A DNA stretch of 64,000 nucleotides from Warburgia ugandensis (lineage: Eukaryota > Streptophyta > Magnoliopsida > Canellales > Canellaceae), in the NCBI GenBank assembly GCA_035236585.1, contig CP141130.1, forward strand, positions 33,553,501-33,617,500, written 5' to 3'. The notes beneath the pieces were generated by a model. That model made no database searches. It was not told where the DNA came from and saw only the letters and a list, made by a program, of their open reading frames with translations. The position numbers and the translations under genes were made by a program. Shown here piece after piece: positions 21,271-37,684 of the stretch. The stretch's first letter is position 1; each line of letters begins with the position of its first letter.

Positions 21271-24088
21271 TGTTGTGATTTTAAGCTAAACTTGCAAGAG
21301 CACGAACCTGTTGTAGTATTCTCACGCGAGGAGGTCGATCCCACATGGAATCGAACGATTGTAATACTAGTAGTCCCTACTTTAAACTATCTAACCTAGC
21401 CAAAATTAAGAAGATCTTTTAACCTAAATGAGTAATAAAAAACTAAAAACAATTGCAAGATATGGAAGATAGAATTGTACTAAAAGTAAAATGCTAAACT
21501 TAAAAACTCTCCCAAATGAAAACTTCATAAAACTAAAATTATCTAAAACAAAAATTTGACACGATGGAAACTATCTTAGTATGCAACTAATCCTAAAGCA
21601 TGAAGGACTAACATGAACTAAACAAATAAGCAAAACATGATATGTATGAAAATATGAGAATGATGTGTGAAAATAACTATGGAAAAAATGCGTGTATGAA
21701 GCAGGAAAAGGGTTTATGAACCAAGGGATGAACTAAAGTAATATGAAATGTATGAAACTATTTTAACTACAGCAAGAAACTCTAACTAAAACAAGCAACT
21801 ATCTAAAGGGATCACACCACAAAACTATGTACATGACATAATGGGTTGTGTGCATGAATCTTGAGTGTGATTCATGTGAGAATTGATTGTTAAATCCATC
21901 TAGAATGGTGACTATGAAATCTTTGAATGGAAGATGCATTCACTATGTAAGAAACATGGATTCAAGAGATAATTTAAGCAAGAAATCCAGCATCTAATCA
22001 TCCATAAAACTTAAACATCAAACATAAACCAAACTTCACTTTGAATTAATTGAATTGAAGTACAAGAGTGGTGCGCGTCATTCATGGAATGCTCGCACCA
22101 TGTTTTAAACCAAAAGTACATCCAAAATCTCTAATCTAACTTCATCAAGATCATCTCACTCTCAAACATAAGCTAGCATGCATATATCCAAAAGAGATCC
22201 AAGGGAAAACAATAGAGAAAAAATGGGATAGAAAGCAAGATATGGAACAAGTTTTCAAGGAGAAAGATGGCAATGATTTGAGCTAAAAATTACACGCTCT
22301 AGGTTGTCACTCCAAGAGAGATATAGTTATTAGAATCAAGGATCTAAGATACTTCAATAAGGTAAACAACTAACAAGAACAAACAAAACAACAATCAAGT
22401 AACAAGGAAAGAACAAGAGTTCAAGGAAAAAGACTTTGATCAAGTAGTTATACTCTTTTGGTTGTCACTACCAAAGAGTTATAACTTTTAGGTCAATGGA
22501 TTATAAAACTAAACTCAAGGCTAACAAGCAATGAACTAAATAGATAAAGCTACAACTAAGCATGAAATCAAAAGTAAATAGGCAACAATGAAAGCAAAGA
22601 AAGAAGGATCAAAGAAACTCAACAAACCTTTCAAAGGAAAATCCAACCCTAGGCTGTGGAATTCTTGGAAGGAGTAGCAATCTACCTTGGAAGGAGCAGC
22701 AGCCACCCAAAGGAGTAGGAGGTTCAAGGCAAAGGAGAGAAGGAAGAGTGATGGAGGAAGAGGACGCTCGATCAAAACTGTGGGAGGTGTCTTTTTCCTC
22801 CCTAAGGAGAGTTTCCTCTTTGATTTGGTTTTTGATGTCTTTTATATTTTTCTCCTATATTTTCTAGGGTGACATAAGTTATATGTATGGTGGGGATGAA
22901 AACAAGTAATTTGGATGGCTAGGATGATGAGCTATCTAGGGTTTTTAAGTGGGATAGAGTGTAAGATAGGTGGCTACATTTTGAATGTGTTGTGGTGGGA
23001 AGGCGCCATTTTTTTTAGGGGGAGGTGTCTCCCCACTTCAAAAATTGTTGAATCTCTTCACATATGGAAAGTATGTGGATGGGATAAGATAGGAAAGAGA
23101 TAAGAAGGTGGGAGAAAAGAGAGAGCTAGGAAACTTTAGGAAAGTGAGGTGAGAAGGGGGAATTTGATTGGCTAAGTGATTTTCTAAGAATTTGGGATTG
23201 GTTGGATAGTTTGAATGGGAGTTTAGAAAGGTGAAGGAGTCTTAGAAAGGTAGGTCTCTTAAATGGAAAGTGAAATTCATGGTGCCTCTTAGGGGAGAGG
23301 TGGAAAATGAGGAAAAAGTGAGAAAAACATGAAAAATAGAATGGTCTCTCCTATTGGTCCCCATGCCACCTTATCCTAGCGAATTTTCCCTGAATATTCT
23401 CTTTAAAACATCTCCATAAATCCCAAGGATAATTCTTCAAATTGTCCACCGATCATGGCCTTCCATTTAGCTTAGCTCGTGTGGCTTGATGGCTAACTTT
23501 GAAGGCTCGATTGGCTTGTCTTCATGGCTAGACTAGATCACTCTCTTGGCTCAGCTTGATGGCTCATTTCCTTAGCTTTGGTGATTGACTAGGCTCCTTA
23601 GCTTGTCCTCTTATTCATGGTTTGAATATGGCTAAGTGGCTTAAGTGAAACTCATTCAAAGGTGGTGGACTTTGCATGGCTTATGCATGTGCCCACTTTG
23701 GCCATCTTTGGCTCCTTTAATTACATCCATTACTTATCCAAAAGATGATCTTAACCCTAATCTCATGTTGGATGGATCAATGACTTTTAGGCTTTGACTC
23801 AATCTTTCGATCTTGATCTTCCATTTTCATCCCAATTGATCTCGGCTATTGAATCGCCATCTCGCTTCTGACAAAAGTTAAAAACTATAATTAAATTCTA
23901 AAAAAATATGATTAATCACATATTTAAATCAAATTAGCCTTTAGACCTACAAAATGTCAAATTTTTGAACCATTAGGTCTAAAATGCATGTATTACAAAT
24001 TTTAGTCAAAAACCCTAATTTCTCCCTATAAGTTATAACACATGGGTAACTAATTGAGTAGTTTTCATGAAAAATTAGACACTTATCA
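21271..24088 (-). mobile_element. Athila-type solo LTR (about 2.8 kb, minus strand)
   Basis: On the minus strand it starts TGATAAGTGTCTAATTTTTC and soon shows CCCATGTGTTATAACTTATA, AAATTAGGGTTTTTG and AAAATTTGTAATACATGCA, closely like the start of the LTR at 51030. Its end has TGTGGGATCGACCTCC, GTGCTCTTGCAAG and AATCACAACA, again like the end of that LTR near 53710-53782. No primer site follows and no polypurine tract precedes it. The flanks GTAAT and GCAAA agree at three of five positions, so the target duplication is decayed or absent. No gene is seen inside; ORF-like pieces near 22690 and 22915 are incidental. Confidence 0.75.
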
Positions 24089-24313
24089 ATTACATTCCTT
24101 TGAATATTGAATACATATATATATATGACAAAGAAGTTAACTATGTGTAACTAGATATGGATATGTGGCCTTCATATTTTTTGTATGCCTTAGTTTTGAC
24201 TTTGTATCAAAACTTAGTTGAATCAGTTTTACAACATGATTTGGTTTCTGACTCAATTTTACGACATGAGCTAGTTGATTGTTGATATATGAAGATATCT
24301 TTCAAACTTATTA
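24089..24313. other. Spacer, nothing assigned
   Basis: AT-rich sequence with a short (AT)n run near 24115-24127. No reading frame or repeat match recognised. Confidence 0.45.
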
Positions 24314-25814
24314 TGGAACCCAGAACCTAGCGGTTCCCACTCTATTAAGTTAGGATGCCACTAGCCACTAGCCTCTCCCTCTTTAGGTTCATCCTTTATG
24401 GTTCATTGCTTGGTGATGGAGTTGAAATGTGTTATACACCCACACCACCAAGTCCTTAAACCAATCCACTTCTTGCATCTTATAATAGGAGGATTACAAG
24501 AAATCTTTCAATGCCTACTTAAGTGATGGAATAAACTTAAATAATAAGGATATTTGAGTAATGTTGCCCTACAAAAGGCCTTTCCCATTGTAGAAGTGGG
24601 GAGACCTTTCTCATTTGGCCAACTTACCTAATTAATATCTACGATGGAGCATGTTGCCCTATAAGATATCCCTCCTACCATGACGGTAGGGGACTACTTT
24701 TGTATAGGCTTATGCAAATGAACTAGATATTAAAGTAAATTATCCTCTCTTACTTTATGTTAAAAAGACCTCCTCCTACTATAAGAATAGGGAGATCTCC
24801 TAAAAGAGGGCTCGTAGGTGAAGGAAGGAGCTTGGCTCCTCTTCTTCCTCTTAACTTAGGAGGATGATCTATTCTATGAGAAGTTATTCCACATAGCAAA
24901 AAAATTATTCTAGAAAACAAAAAGTAAGAAATTAAGCTTATTTTATATGCAAAACTATTATAATTGTAGAAAATTGGAAATAGACAAGGAAAGAAGTTAT
25001 AATTGGCTATGCAAAGAAATGGAGACTAAAAAGCCAAAAAGAACCAATGTACAAAAATCCTAAACTCTAAAGTATGCTCAAAGAGAGACTCCTCCTTACA
25101 AAAGATTGAATTAGAACTCCCCTTAAGGCAATGTGGGAAGCTATATTCTTCAAAACAAAGTTCTTAGCCTTTTCTATGTTACTCATAGGAGATTTTCAAT
25201 AATAAAACAACATTTGCCTAAGTGTTGCTTGTCTTTGCTCTTAGAGGGCACCCATTTATATAGGCTTCCAAAGGATAGTTCTAGCCAATTAGATTACAAC
25301 ATCTAAATTTTCTTTGTTGGCTATCTGGATCATGTGGTCACATGACTTTAAGTTGTGCAATGGCCTTGAGTCATGCAGTTGCAAGGACATGTTGTTACAT
25401 TTTTACAGCTACATGTACATGTCATTACCTTCTTGCAACGACGTAGATGTGTCATCCCTTTGGATGCTTTCATCATCTTCTAGAAGGGAGCCTATGTCCC
25501 TTTCTTTAGTTCATGTTATTGCATGCCTAGTTTTAGTGTCATATGGATTTAACTTGGACTATTCTAGAGGGGACACTTGTTCACATGTTGCATCTTGCAA
25601 AATGGATCATGTGTTTGTAAGAACAAATGCCATTGCATGCTTTTTCTTCTTTGCTCAATATTTTTTATGCTCTTGATGTTGCAGGGCCTTTTGACCAAAT
25701 TTTCTTTAGAATTCTAAATAAATGGAGTGTCCAAGAGAAAATGCAGATCATCATTGGGGTAACTTTTTTTTTTACTTGTGGTGGTTAGGGTGGAGTCAAA
25801 ATATGGTGTCTATA
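24314..25814 (-). mobile_element. Probable LTR of another LTR retrotransposon (minus strand)
   Basis: Minus-strand reading starts TATAGACACCATATTTTG (TGTAGACACC with one change) and ends GGTTCTGGGTTCCA. A minus-strand TATA box, CCTATATAAATGGG, lies near 25255-25268. Directly before the start is AAAGAGGGGCATA, a candidate polypurine tract, so this would be a 3' LTR whose interior is cut off at 25934. Two diverged direct repeats starting ATGTTGCCCTA (24559 and 24651) lie near its end. Only one copy is present here, so borders are inferred. Confidence 0.45.
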
Positions 25815-25933
25815 TATGCCCCTCTTTAGGTAAAGGCATGTTAATGGCCATTGGGCTAAGATAAAATGGACAAGTATTTTGTGCATCCATTACTCATTGA
25901 AAGTCATGACTCTTGGTCCCCAGCTTCTTACCC

Positions 25934-29454
<3,521 letters not shown>

Positions 29455-29456
29455 GT

Positions 29457-29469
29457 TGGTATCAGAGCC
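29457..29469 (+). promoter_or_regulatory. Primer binding site of G1, tRNA-Met type
   Basis: TGGTATCAGAGCC is an exact match to the plant Met-tRNA primer-site consensus, three bases after the LTR end. Confidence 0.9.
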
Positions 29470-30640
29470 TAGATTCAATCCATCCTTAATCAATCACATT
29501 GAGAAAAGTCATGAAAAGTCAAAGAAGTCAAATGTCAGTGTGAGTTAGAGAGTAACTCAAGAGATTGTCCCATGATGGTGAACAAATGCCACCCAATGGA
29601 CGTAGAGTGACATGAAGATTTGCTAGCCCATCCCTTAATACATCGGAGTAGGGGAACTTAGTAGTACAGAATCCAAGCGATATGATGGGAGAAAAGATGA
29701 ACATGTTGATGTAGGGCATCACACAACACCTTTAGGATCAGATACATACATGAGAATCTCCAGGCACTAGATAGCTCAGGTGAAAACTTGAGCACAATTA
29801 ACACACTTTTGGAGAGGTTCAAGAAGACTGAACTAACATATATTGGTAGCAACAATCCAAATGTAGTAGAATAATGGATTCATGAGATGGAGAAAGTCTT
29901 TAAGGCTATGAAGATTCCAGACAATAGGAAGGTGAAGCTACCATCCTTCGTTGTGATAAGAGAGGTTTCCCTTTGGTGGCCATCTACAAAGAGGACTTTG
30001 CAAATCAAAGTGACATTTCTTAGGAGGAATTCAAGATTGTCTTCAATGATAAGTATTCCCCACCCCACCCCCACCCCCATATGCAAGTAAGGAAAGAGAA
30101 GGATTTTATTGAGTTGAAACATGGAAACATGACTGTTCTCAAATATGAGAACAAGTTTACATGATTGTAGAAATCAGTACTAGATGTGCGCACCATAGAT
30201 GATAGAGCAGCACAGATGTTTACTAATAGACTGATTTATAGATTGAGGAGTAAGGTTTGCATGACTCAGCCCACTACCATGGCTAGAGTAGTGGAGATGT
30301 CTTCCATTGCTTAGAATGAATATCAAACAAAGCAAACTGATAAGATAGAAAATGAGAAGGGAAGATTTGACAGTGGCGGCACTGGTAGATCCCACGAGAA
30401 AAGGAAGAGGTTCATTTCTTCATAAAGGCCTCATAAGTAGCAAAAGTGATGATTTTTTGAGACAAATAGGAAGAAAGCCCCTGAAAGTGTCCTCATTGCA
30501 GGAAGTTATACACTGGTCAACCATGCTTTCTAGCATAATAGAGATGTTTCAAATATGGTGAGCAAGGACCTATATGAAAGATTACTGCAAAATACAACAA
30601 CAAACAAACTCAAGGGTTAGGAATGAACAATTCCTTAGAA
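29470..30640 (+). pseudogene. Gypsy G1 gag
   Basis: Capsid-like region: RFKKTELTYIGSNNPNVVE, a stop, WIHEMEKVFKAMKIPDNRKV (about 29820-29935), then SLWWPSTKRTL, where the paired Trp is typical. VKEKDFIELKHGNMTVLKYE-like sequence follows near 30100-30150. The zinc-knuckle region near 30500-30590 is too decayed to read. Several frameshifts. Confidence 0.75.
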
Positions 30641-30699
30641 GTTAAGGGTGAGTGTTTACACTCACATCAAGGTAAGCACCTGCCTCAGACACTGTAATT

Positions 30700-31130
30700 G
30701 AAGGTACCCTTCTTGTCTTAAACAACATATTAGGGTCTTATTTGATTTAGGTGCATCACACTCTTTTATTTCACATGAATTTGTTAATGATTTACATTGG
30801 CCTGTGCAAGATTTGGGTTTTTGTTTGGATGTATGGCTCTAATTGGAGAATTGATGTGTGTACAGAAGTTTCTACTTGAGGTTCTTATTTTCATTTCTAG
30901 GAAATAGATGGATGCCAACCTAACTATCTTGGATATGATTAGACTTTGACATCATTCTATGCATGGATTGGGAAGCATCAAATAAGAAATGGTGGATTGC
31001 CATAAGAAGAAAGTCATGTTCAACCAACCTAGTGAAGTGGCTATTTCTTACTACAGAAGAAAGGGTCTTAAGGGCACATTTGTCATCTCAGCCATGAAGG
31101 CAGTAAGACACATGTCAAAAGGATGTTAGG
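30700..31130 (+). pseudogene. Gypsy G1 aspartic protease
   Basis: RVLFDLGASHSFISHEFVN (30732-30788) is the gypsy retropepsin active site; the catalytic Asp at 30744-30746 is kept but the usual Ser next to it is Leu. Later DIILCMDWEASNKKWWIA-like sequence (near 30950) fits the second half of the domain. Confidence 0.8.
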
Positions 31131-31189
31131 CATTTCTAGCTACTATTGTGGCTTTAGATGTGGAGAAACTTAATATAGAAGAGTTGGCA

Positions 31190-32500
31190 GTAGTTTAGGA
31201 GTTTTCAAATGTTTTTTCTAAGAAACTACCTAAAATACGGTCAAGGAGAGAGATTGATCACCATCAAGCTTGTACTAGGTATGGTTGATATCTCCAAGGA
31301 ATTATATATGATGGCTTTAGTTGAATTGTAGGAGTTGAAGGTTTAATTCCAGGAGATTTTGGATAGAGAATTCATCAGACCTTGTGTATTCTCTATCTTA
31401 AGAAGGATGGGTCCATGAGATTATGCATTGACTATTGAATGTTGAACGGAGCCACAATAAAGAACCGGTATCCTCTACCCTAAATTGACAACCTCTTTGA
31501 TTAGCTATAGTAGGCACAAGTATTCTCTAAAACTGACTTGAGGTTGGGGTACCATCAATTCAGTTGAGGATTGGAGATTAAAATGTATCCAAGATAGTAT
31601 TTCAAACTAGATATGAGTACTACAAATTTTTAGTAATGCTATTTGAATTGACAAATGCACCAGCAGCTTTCATGGACATATATGGACAAATTTGTTATCG
31701 TGTTCATGGATGATATCTTGTTTTACTCCACAAGATGAGAGGAACACAAGGAGCATCTAGATATTGTGTTAAACACTATTTAGAACCATTGTTTGTTTCC
31801 AAAATTCAATAAATGAAAATTCTAGCTTGGGCAAGTAAGCTTTTGGGCCATGTCATTTGTAAAGATGGTGTGTCAATGAACCTAACAAAAGTAGAAACAT
31901 TGATGAGATGGGATAGATTGAAGATAGTAATAGAGATTTGCAGCTTCCTTGGCCTTACCGGGTATAGGTTTAGTAAAGGGTGTTTACTTCTTGCTTTGTC
32001 TTTGACTACTCTGAACAGGAAGGGTGAGAGATTTGTGTGCAATGATGCATGTTAGAGGAGTTTCATGGAATTGAAAAGGAGACTCACTACTTCACCTATT
32101 TTGGCTTTGGCCTTAAGGAGCAAAGGTTTCATATTTTATAGTTACACCCATGAAAAAGGTTTGGTTTGCATTTTGATGTAGCATAGCAAGGTAATTGCCT
32201 ATGCATCACAACAACTGAAGTCGCATGAGGTGAACTACCCCACTCATGACTTGGAGTTGGTAGCAGTGGTCTTCACATTGAAGATCTAGAGTTATTACCT
32301 CTATGAGTTAGGTTTTTGCTGACCATAAGAGACTGAAATACATCTTCTCACAAAAAGTGACCTCAACATGAGGCAAAGGAAGTGGATGTAATATCTCAAG
32401 GATTATGACTTTTCCATCCACTATCATTAGGCAAGGGCCAATAAGGCGGTCGATGCTTTGAGCAGGAAGAAGCATGGATTGATGGCCAATTTATCAATTC
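31190..32500 (+). pseudogene. Gypsy G1 reverse transcriptase and RNase H
   Basis: RT motifs in changing frames: KTDLRLGYHQF (31530-31562), the FMDDILFYS active site at 31703-31729 with both Asp kept, and ASKLLGHVICKDGVSMNLTKVE (about 31831-31896). RNase H follows with [26 protein letters not shown] (from about 32192) and DFSIHYHQARANKAVDALSRKK (about 32409-32474), all typical of plant chromoviruses. Multiple stops. Confidence 0.88.
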
Positions 32501-32639
32501 AACCATTGCTTGTGGAGAGAGTTTTATAGGCATAGAAGGATGTTGAGGAGATATAGGCATTGAGTGGGAAGTCTGGTTTACCAAGGGGACAGATGCAGGT
32601 GTATGTTTTTAGGGGAGACTTGTAGTTCAAGTAGTCATA

Positions 32640-33638
32640 TAGTTGAGACAGGATTTGCTGCATGAGGCACATCATTCCATGTACACCATCCACCAGATGG
32701 TAGAAGAGGAACTTTTGGTGCAACGGAATTAAGAGGGACATAGACAATTATGTTGCATGGTGTCTAACTTGTTAGTAGCTGAATGTCGAACATTAGAGGC
32801 TAGCAAGGTTGTTGCAATCCCTTGATCTTCTAGAGTAGAAGAGGGAACACATTACCATGGACTTCATTGCCGGTCTTTTCAGGCTATTAAAAAGGAATCA
32901 CATGATTTAGGTGATTGTGGATCATTTAACTAACTTTGTGCATTTCCTCCCAATCTGACAAAATAATCAGTGAATAGTTTTGCACGATTGTATGTAAAAC
33001 AGATTATGAGTCTTCATTGTGCCACTAACAATCATAACTAACAGGGATAGTAAATTCACTTCACAGTTCTAGAAGAACGTATAGGGATCCTTTAGTTCAT
33101 CCCTTAGGTATAGCACAACATTTTACCCATAGACTAATGGGCAGTCAGAAAGGACCATTCAAACCTTGGAAGATATGTCGAGAGCTAGTGCTATTGATTA
33201 GAAAGAGAATTGGGAAGAGAACCTCCCTCTTGTAGAGTTTGCTTACAACAACAGCTTTCACGTGAGCATTAGGATGGCTTCGTATGAGGCATTGTATGGG
33301 TGACCATGTCATTCACCAACTTGTAAAAACAACATTGGAGAGTGGCAAATTGAGAGATGATAGTTGGTTGAGCAGTGTTTAGACAAGGTAAAACTCATTA
33401 AAAAGTAACTACTCATTGCACATAGTCAATAGAAAAGATACATTGACTAAAGGGGTAGATGGTTGGAGTTTAATGAAGAAGATCACATATTTCTTAAGAT
33501 CTCACCTTTGAAAGGTGTCACGATATTTGGTGTCAAAGGATAAATAAGTCCAAGACTTGTAGGTCCTTTTGAGATCTTGGTAGAATTGGATTAGTTACAG
33601 GTTGGCCTTGCCTCCTTAGCTTGCCAAGGCATATAATG
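32640..33638 (+). pseudogene. Gypsy G1 integrase (left part)
   Basis: Readable: HHSMYTIHQMVEEEL (near 32665-32710), TMDFIAGLF (about 32855), VDHLTNFVHFLP, then FYP, a stop, TNGQSERTIQTLEDM (33121-33175) with the catalytic Glu kept at 33148-33150, and VEFAYNNSFH near 33235. The reading then reaches LASLA, a stop, QGI at 33620 and breaks at 33638, where the solo LTR lies. It continues at 39864. Confidence 0.85.
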
Positions 33639-34363
33639 TGTTTTAAATTTAACTTTCTACAAGTGCACAGGTCTTTTGTATAATAACCAATGCAAATATA
33701 GATCTATCCCATAGGGACTTTTTGAATCTTAGAATTTCAATTAAAATCTTAAGTTAATGTACTTTAGCCTAGCCAATAGATTTAAACAAGTAAATAAATC
33801 TAATACTATTAACAAACTTAAACTAGAACAAAAAAGTAAAGAATGAAAGTAAAGATTAAGGAAGTAACTAACTAAATTAAATAAAGAAATTTCATTAAAA
33901 TTAAATGTTTACAATGAAGTGAGTACATAGTCATAAAGAAAAAGAAAGCAAATGAAATAATAACTCTCTTAAATGGTTGGAGTGTATGCTGTATGCTATA
34001 GGACTACTTCATTGTGTCACTCAACAAGGAACTTTGCCCACTTGCTTCACCCAACATACACTAATTAATACCAACAATCATCATTAGTTCAATTTCTTCA
34101 ACCCATTGAAGCACTGCCTCGTAAGCTAACAAGTTGAGAGGAAATAGCTGACATGCCACAATCCAATGACTTATCAACCATACCCACACCACCTTTAGGA
34201 AGGAGAGACCTTGGATGCCAAAGAAAGAGGTGCAAAAAGTTTACATTCCAAATGGATTCCCAACCCCACTAAAAATGATAAAAAAGAATCTTAAAAAGAA
34301 GTGTATGTATATGTTTCTCCTCACTAAAACTCATCATCAAGACCTTATCCCAATTAGGTTGGC

Positions 34364-36262
34364 CACGTGAATCTTATTCCTCCATTCCACTCTATTAAGT
34401 ACCATGACTTTATTTAGTCCCAAAGTTTTTAAATCTTTCCTCACCACTTCTATCCACGTTCTTTTGGGCCTTCCCCTTGCCCTTTTAGAACCTTCTACTT
34501 GTATTGCCTCACTCCTTCTAACTGGTGCCATTGTTGGTCTCCTTTGAACATGTCCAAACCATCTAAGTCTAATCTCCCTCATATTGTTACCTATTGGTGC
34601 TACCCCTAAATTTTCTCTAATATTTTCATTTCTAATTCTATCCTTTATTGTCTTACCACTCATCCGTCTCAACATCCTCATTTCTGCGATGCTCATCCTA
34701 TGAGTATGATGTTCCTTAACTGCCCAACACTTTAATCCATAGAGCATGGCCAGCCTATAGAATTTTTCTTTTAGTTTGAGTGGCACCCGCCAATCACACA
34801 AAACTCCATATGCACATGTCCATTTGTTCCAACCCACTTGGATTCTCTGGGTAACCTCCCTCCCAATCTCTCCACTCTCATGAATCATTGATCCTAAGTA
34901 CCGAAAGTGATCTTTTACGGAGACTTCTTGGTTATCAATCTTGACTAGTGTTCCACTCCTACTCTACTTGCTAAAATTACATTCCACATATTCTGTCTTA
35001 GTTTGGCTAATTTTAAATCCTTCAGACTCTAATGCTTCTATCCATAACTCATCTATAACTAATGTGAAAAGGTATGGGCTCAATGCCGATCCATGGTGCA
35101 ATCCTACGGTGACAGGAAAATCACCAGTCACGCCACTAGTGGTTTTAACATTTGTTACTGCTCCCTCATACATATCTTTAATTATGTCTATATACCCCTG
35201 AGAAACCCCTTTATCACCCAACACCCTCCATATTAACTCTCCAGGGATTCTATCATAAGCTTTCTCTAAGTTGATAAAGACCATGTGGAGGTGTTTCCTC
35301 CTCTCCCTATATTTCTCTACTAATTGTCTTAGTAAGAAAATAACTTCCATGGTAGACCTCCCAAGCATGAAGCGAAACTGATTCTCCGATACACTTATTT
35401 CATGTCGTAGCCTCTTCTCAATCACTCTTTCAAAAAGTTTCATAGTGTGGCTCATAAGTTTGATCCCTCGATAATTAGTGCAGTTCTGTATGTCTTCTTT
35501 ATTCTTATAAATTGGTACAATAGAGCTTTTCCTCCACTCATCAGGCATTTTCTTTGATTTTATAATCTTGTTAAACAACTTGGTCAACTAAACTACCCCA
35601 ATATCTTCCATATGCTTCCAAACCTCTATTGGTACACCATCAGGCCCCATGGCCTTTCCTGATTTCATCTTTTTCAAGGCCTCTTTTACTTTAGATACTC
35701 TAATCCTACCTTCATATCTATAATATCTAGTGTTATTTAGATTTATAGTATTTTCAATCCCTATATTATTAGAGCCATTGTCATTTAACAATTTTTGAAA
35801 GTATGTTTCCCACCTTTATTTGATCTCATCATTTTTGACTAATACTCTTTGATCATCACTTCTAATGCACCTAACATGATCTAAGTCCTTACCCTTCTAT
35901 TCTCTTACTTTTGCAAGTTTAAACACATCTTTCTCACCTTCTCTTGTTCCTAGTCTATTACAGAGCTCATCATATGCTTCAAGTTTAGCCTCACTTACTA
36001 TTCTATTAGCAACCTTTTTAGCATTCTTACATTGTTCATAGTTTTCATTATTTCTAGTGTTCTGCCATGCTTTAAAACACAACCGTTTTTCTTTAATTAC
36101 TTTTTGCACTGTTTCACTCCACCACCATGTTTCCTTTACTAATTGCCTTTTACCTTTAGATACTCTGAAGACATCTTTTGCCACTTTCTTAATGGACTCA
36201 ACAATATTAATCCACATGGTATTTACCTCTGTTTCATAGTTCCAGATTCCTTCTACCATCAA
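34364..36262 (-). pseudogene. RTE copy D reverse transcriptase and C-terminal region
   Basis: Open pieces are 36262-35897 (linker), 35791-35588, 35587-34964 and 34888-34337. They read KMKSGKAMGPDGVPIEVWKH, YRGIKLMSHTMKLFERVIEK, EKAYDRIPGELIWRVL and GLHHGSALSPYLFTLVIDEL. The text then jumps to WIEALESEGFKISQTKTEYV: 102 bp present in copy C, including FADD, are missing without a frame change. The C-terminal block MREIRLRWFGHVQRRPTMAP is well kept. Confidence 0.92.
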
Positions 36263-36346
36263 CTTATTTGTGAATGAGGTTAATTTCTCTCCTTTTAAGT
36301 TCCACCACTTAATTTTTGGATACCTATTAAGTTCATTTCCTTTCTT

Positions 36347-37134
36347 CTATCTTTTGATATGGATATCCATAACCATTAACTTATGTTGTGAGGTTAAACT
36401 CTCACCGGGTATCACCTTACAATCCTTACATATAGATCGTTCATTATTCCTAAGTAGAAAAAAGTCTATTTGGCTTTTATGAAGTCCACTTCTAAAGGTT
36501 ATTAAGTGTTCATCCCTCTTCTTAAAGAGTGTATTTGCAATGGATAGTTTATATGACAATGCAAAATAGAGGATATTCTCCCCCATCTCATTTCGTTCAT
36601 CTATACCATACCTTCCGTGTATTCTATCATATCCTTCCTTATCTTTTCCAACATGACCATTTAAGTCTGCTCTTATAAATATCCCCTTAGGGTTGGGAAT
36701 ATATTTTCCCAAAACTGTCTCTTGATTATATCTTGTAACCCTACTTGCAGTGCGTATGCACTTAGAACATTTATAGTCTGCTCTCCTAGAACAAGTTTTA
36801 TTATTATAATTCTATCACTGATTATTTTAATGTCTACAACTTTATCCTTTAATTTCTTATCCACTATTATTTCTATGCCATTTCTATTATTTTCCTTTCC
36901 TATGTACCATAATTTATACCCATCTATTTCTCTAGCTTTAGCCCCTTTCCACTTGGTTTCTTGGATACAAGCGATGTTGATTGTCCTGCATTTCATCGCG
37001 TCTACTAACTCCAAACTCTTACTTGTCAATGTCCCTATATTCCATGTGGCGATACGAATCTTATGTTCTAGAGATATCTTATTTACTATCGCCTTTCTCG
37101 ACCTCCATGGCATGAACCCATTTTCACTTTTCAC
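36347..37134 (-). pseudogene. RTE copy D endonuclease domain
   Basis: Two overlapping open pieces: 37134-36673 with KIRIATWNIGTLTSKSLEL and IACIQETKWKGAKAREIDGY (Glu ligand kept), and 36712-36347 with GIFIRADLNGHVGKDKEGYD, SQIDFFLLRNNE and LTSQHKLMVMDIHIKR (Asp, Asn and His ligands kept). Only one frameshift separates them, so this is the best-preserved endonuclease in the window. Confidence 0.9.
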
Positions 37135-37684
37135 TACACCTGGATTCTAATGCAGTGCGTCGCTTCAGAGGGGAAGCTCTAGTAGCCCTTGTCCATTTTT
37201 ACTACACTCAGGATCCGATATAATGCGTTGCTTTTGGGAGAATGCCCTAGCAACCCTTGCCTATTTTTCATCGCACCCAAGATTCGATGCAGCACGTCGC
37301 TTATGAGGAACACCCTAGCTTGAGGGAATGTCAATTTTCAATTCATGTCATGTTTGGGTTGCCATGGTTTTAAAACTGTGAAGATGATTTTCATTTCTTC
37401 CTTGCAAACTAATATACAAATGCATATTCATTTGTAAGCAGAAAAGAAGTAACAAAATCATCTTCAGCTTCACCCTTGCCAGCTAACTACTTGACACAAG
37501 GGTTGCCATATTTTAAGAAGCTGGAGATGATTTTCATTCCTTTCTCACAAACTAATATACAAATGCATATTCATTTGTAAGAAAGAAATAACAAAATCAT
37601 CTTCAACTTCTCCCTTGCTTGCTAGCACCTGACGCAAGACCCTCCTCCTTTTTCATCTGGGCTTGGGACTAGCATTGGTAGAGT
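37135..37684 (-). repeat. RTE copy D 5' region: two hairpin monomers and three 68-bp units
   Basis: Minus-strand order: CTACCAATGCTAGTCCCAAG start, two monomers (about 37370-37640), each an inverted repeat with ATGATTTTGTTA-type and AAATGAAAATCATC-type arms, then three 68-bp units (about 37140-37325) beginning CTAGGGTGTTCC, CTAGGGCATTCT and CTAGAGCTTCCC. The same architecture as copy C, so it is an ancestral family trait. Confidence 0.85.

Larger units (their letters stand above)
34333..37684 (-). mobile_element. RTE-type LINE copy D, full length (3,352 bp)
   Basis: The only copy here with both ends: 19-bp perfect target duplications TTTCTCCTCACTAAAACTC at 34314-34332 and 37685-37703. In order on the minus strand: 5' region with two hairpin monomers and three 68-bp units, endonuclease, RT, C-terminal region, the AATTGGGATAAGGTC end and a very short TGA tail. 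About five frame breaks and a deletion of the RT active site make it dead. It is nested in the Athila-type solo LTR. Confidence 0.93.

Noticed and set aside
25314-25676. 120-codon open frame
   Set aside because: It runs antisense through a probable LTR, begins in its transcribed part and has no recognisable domain.
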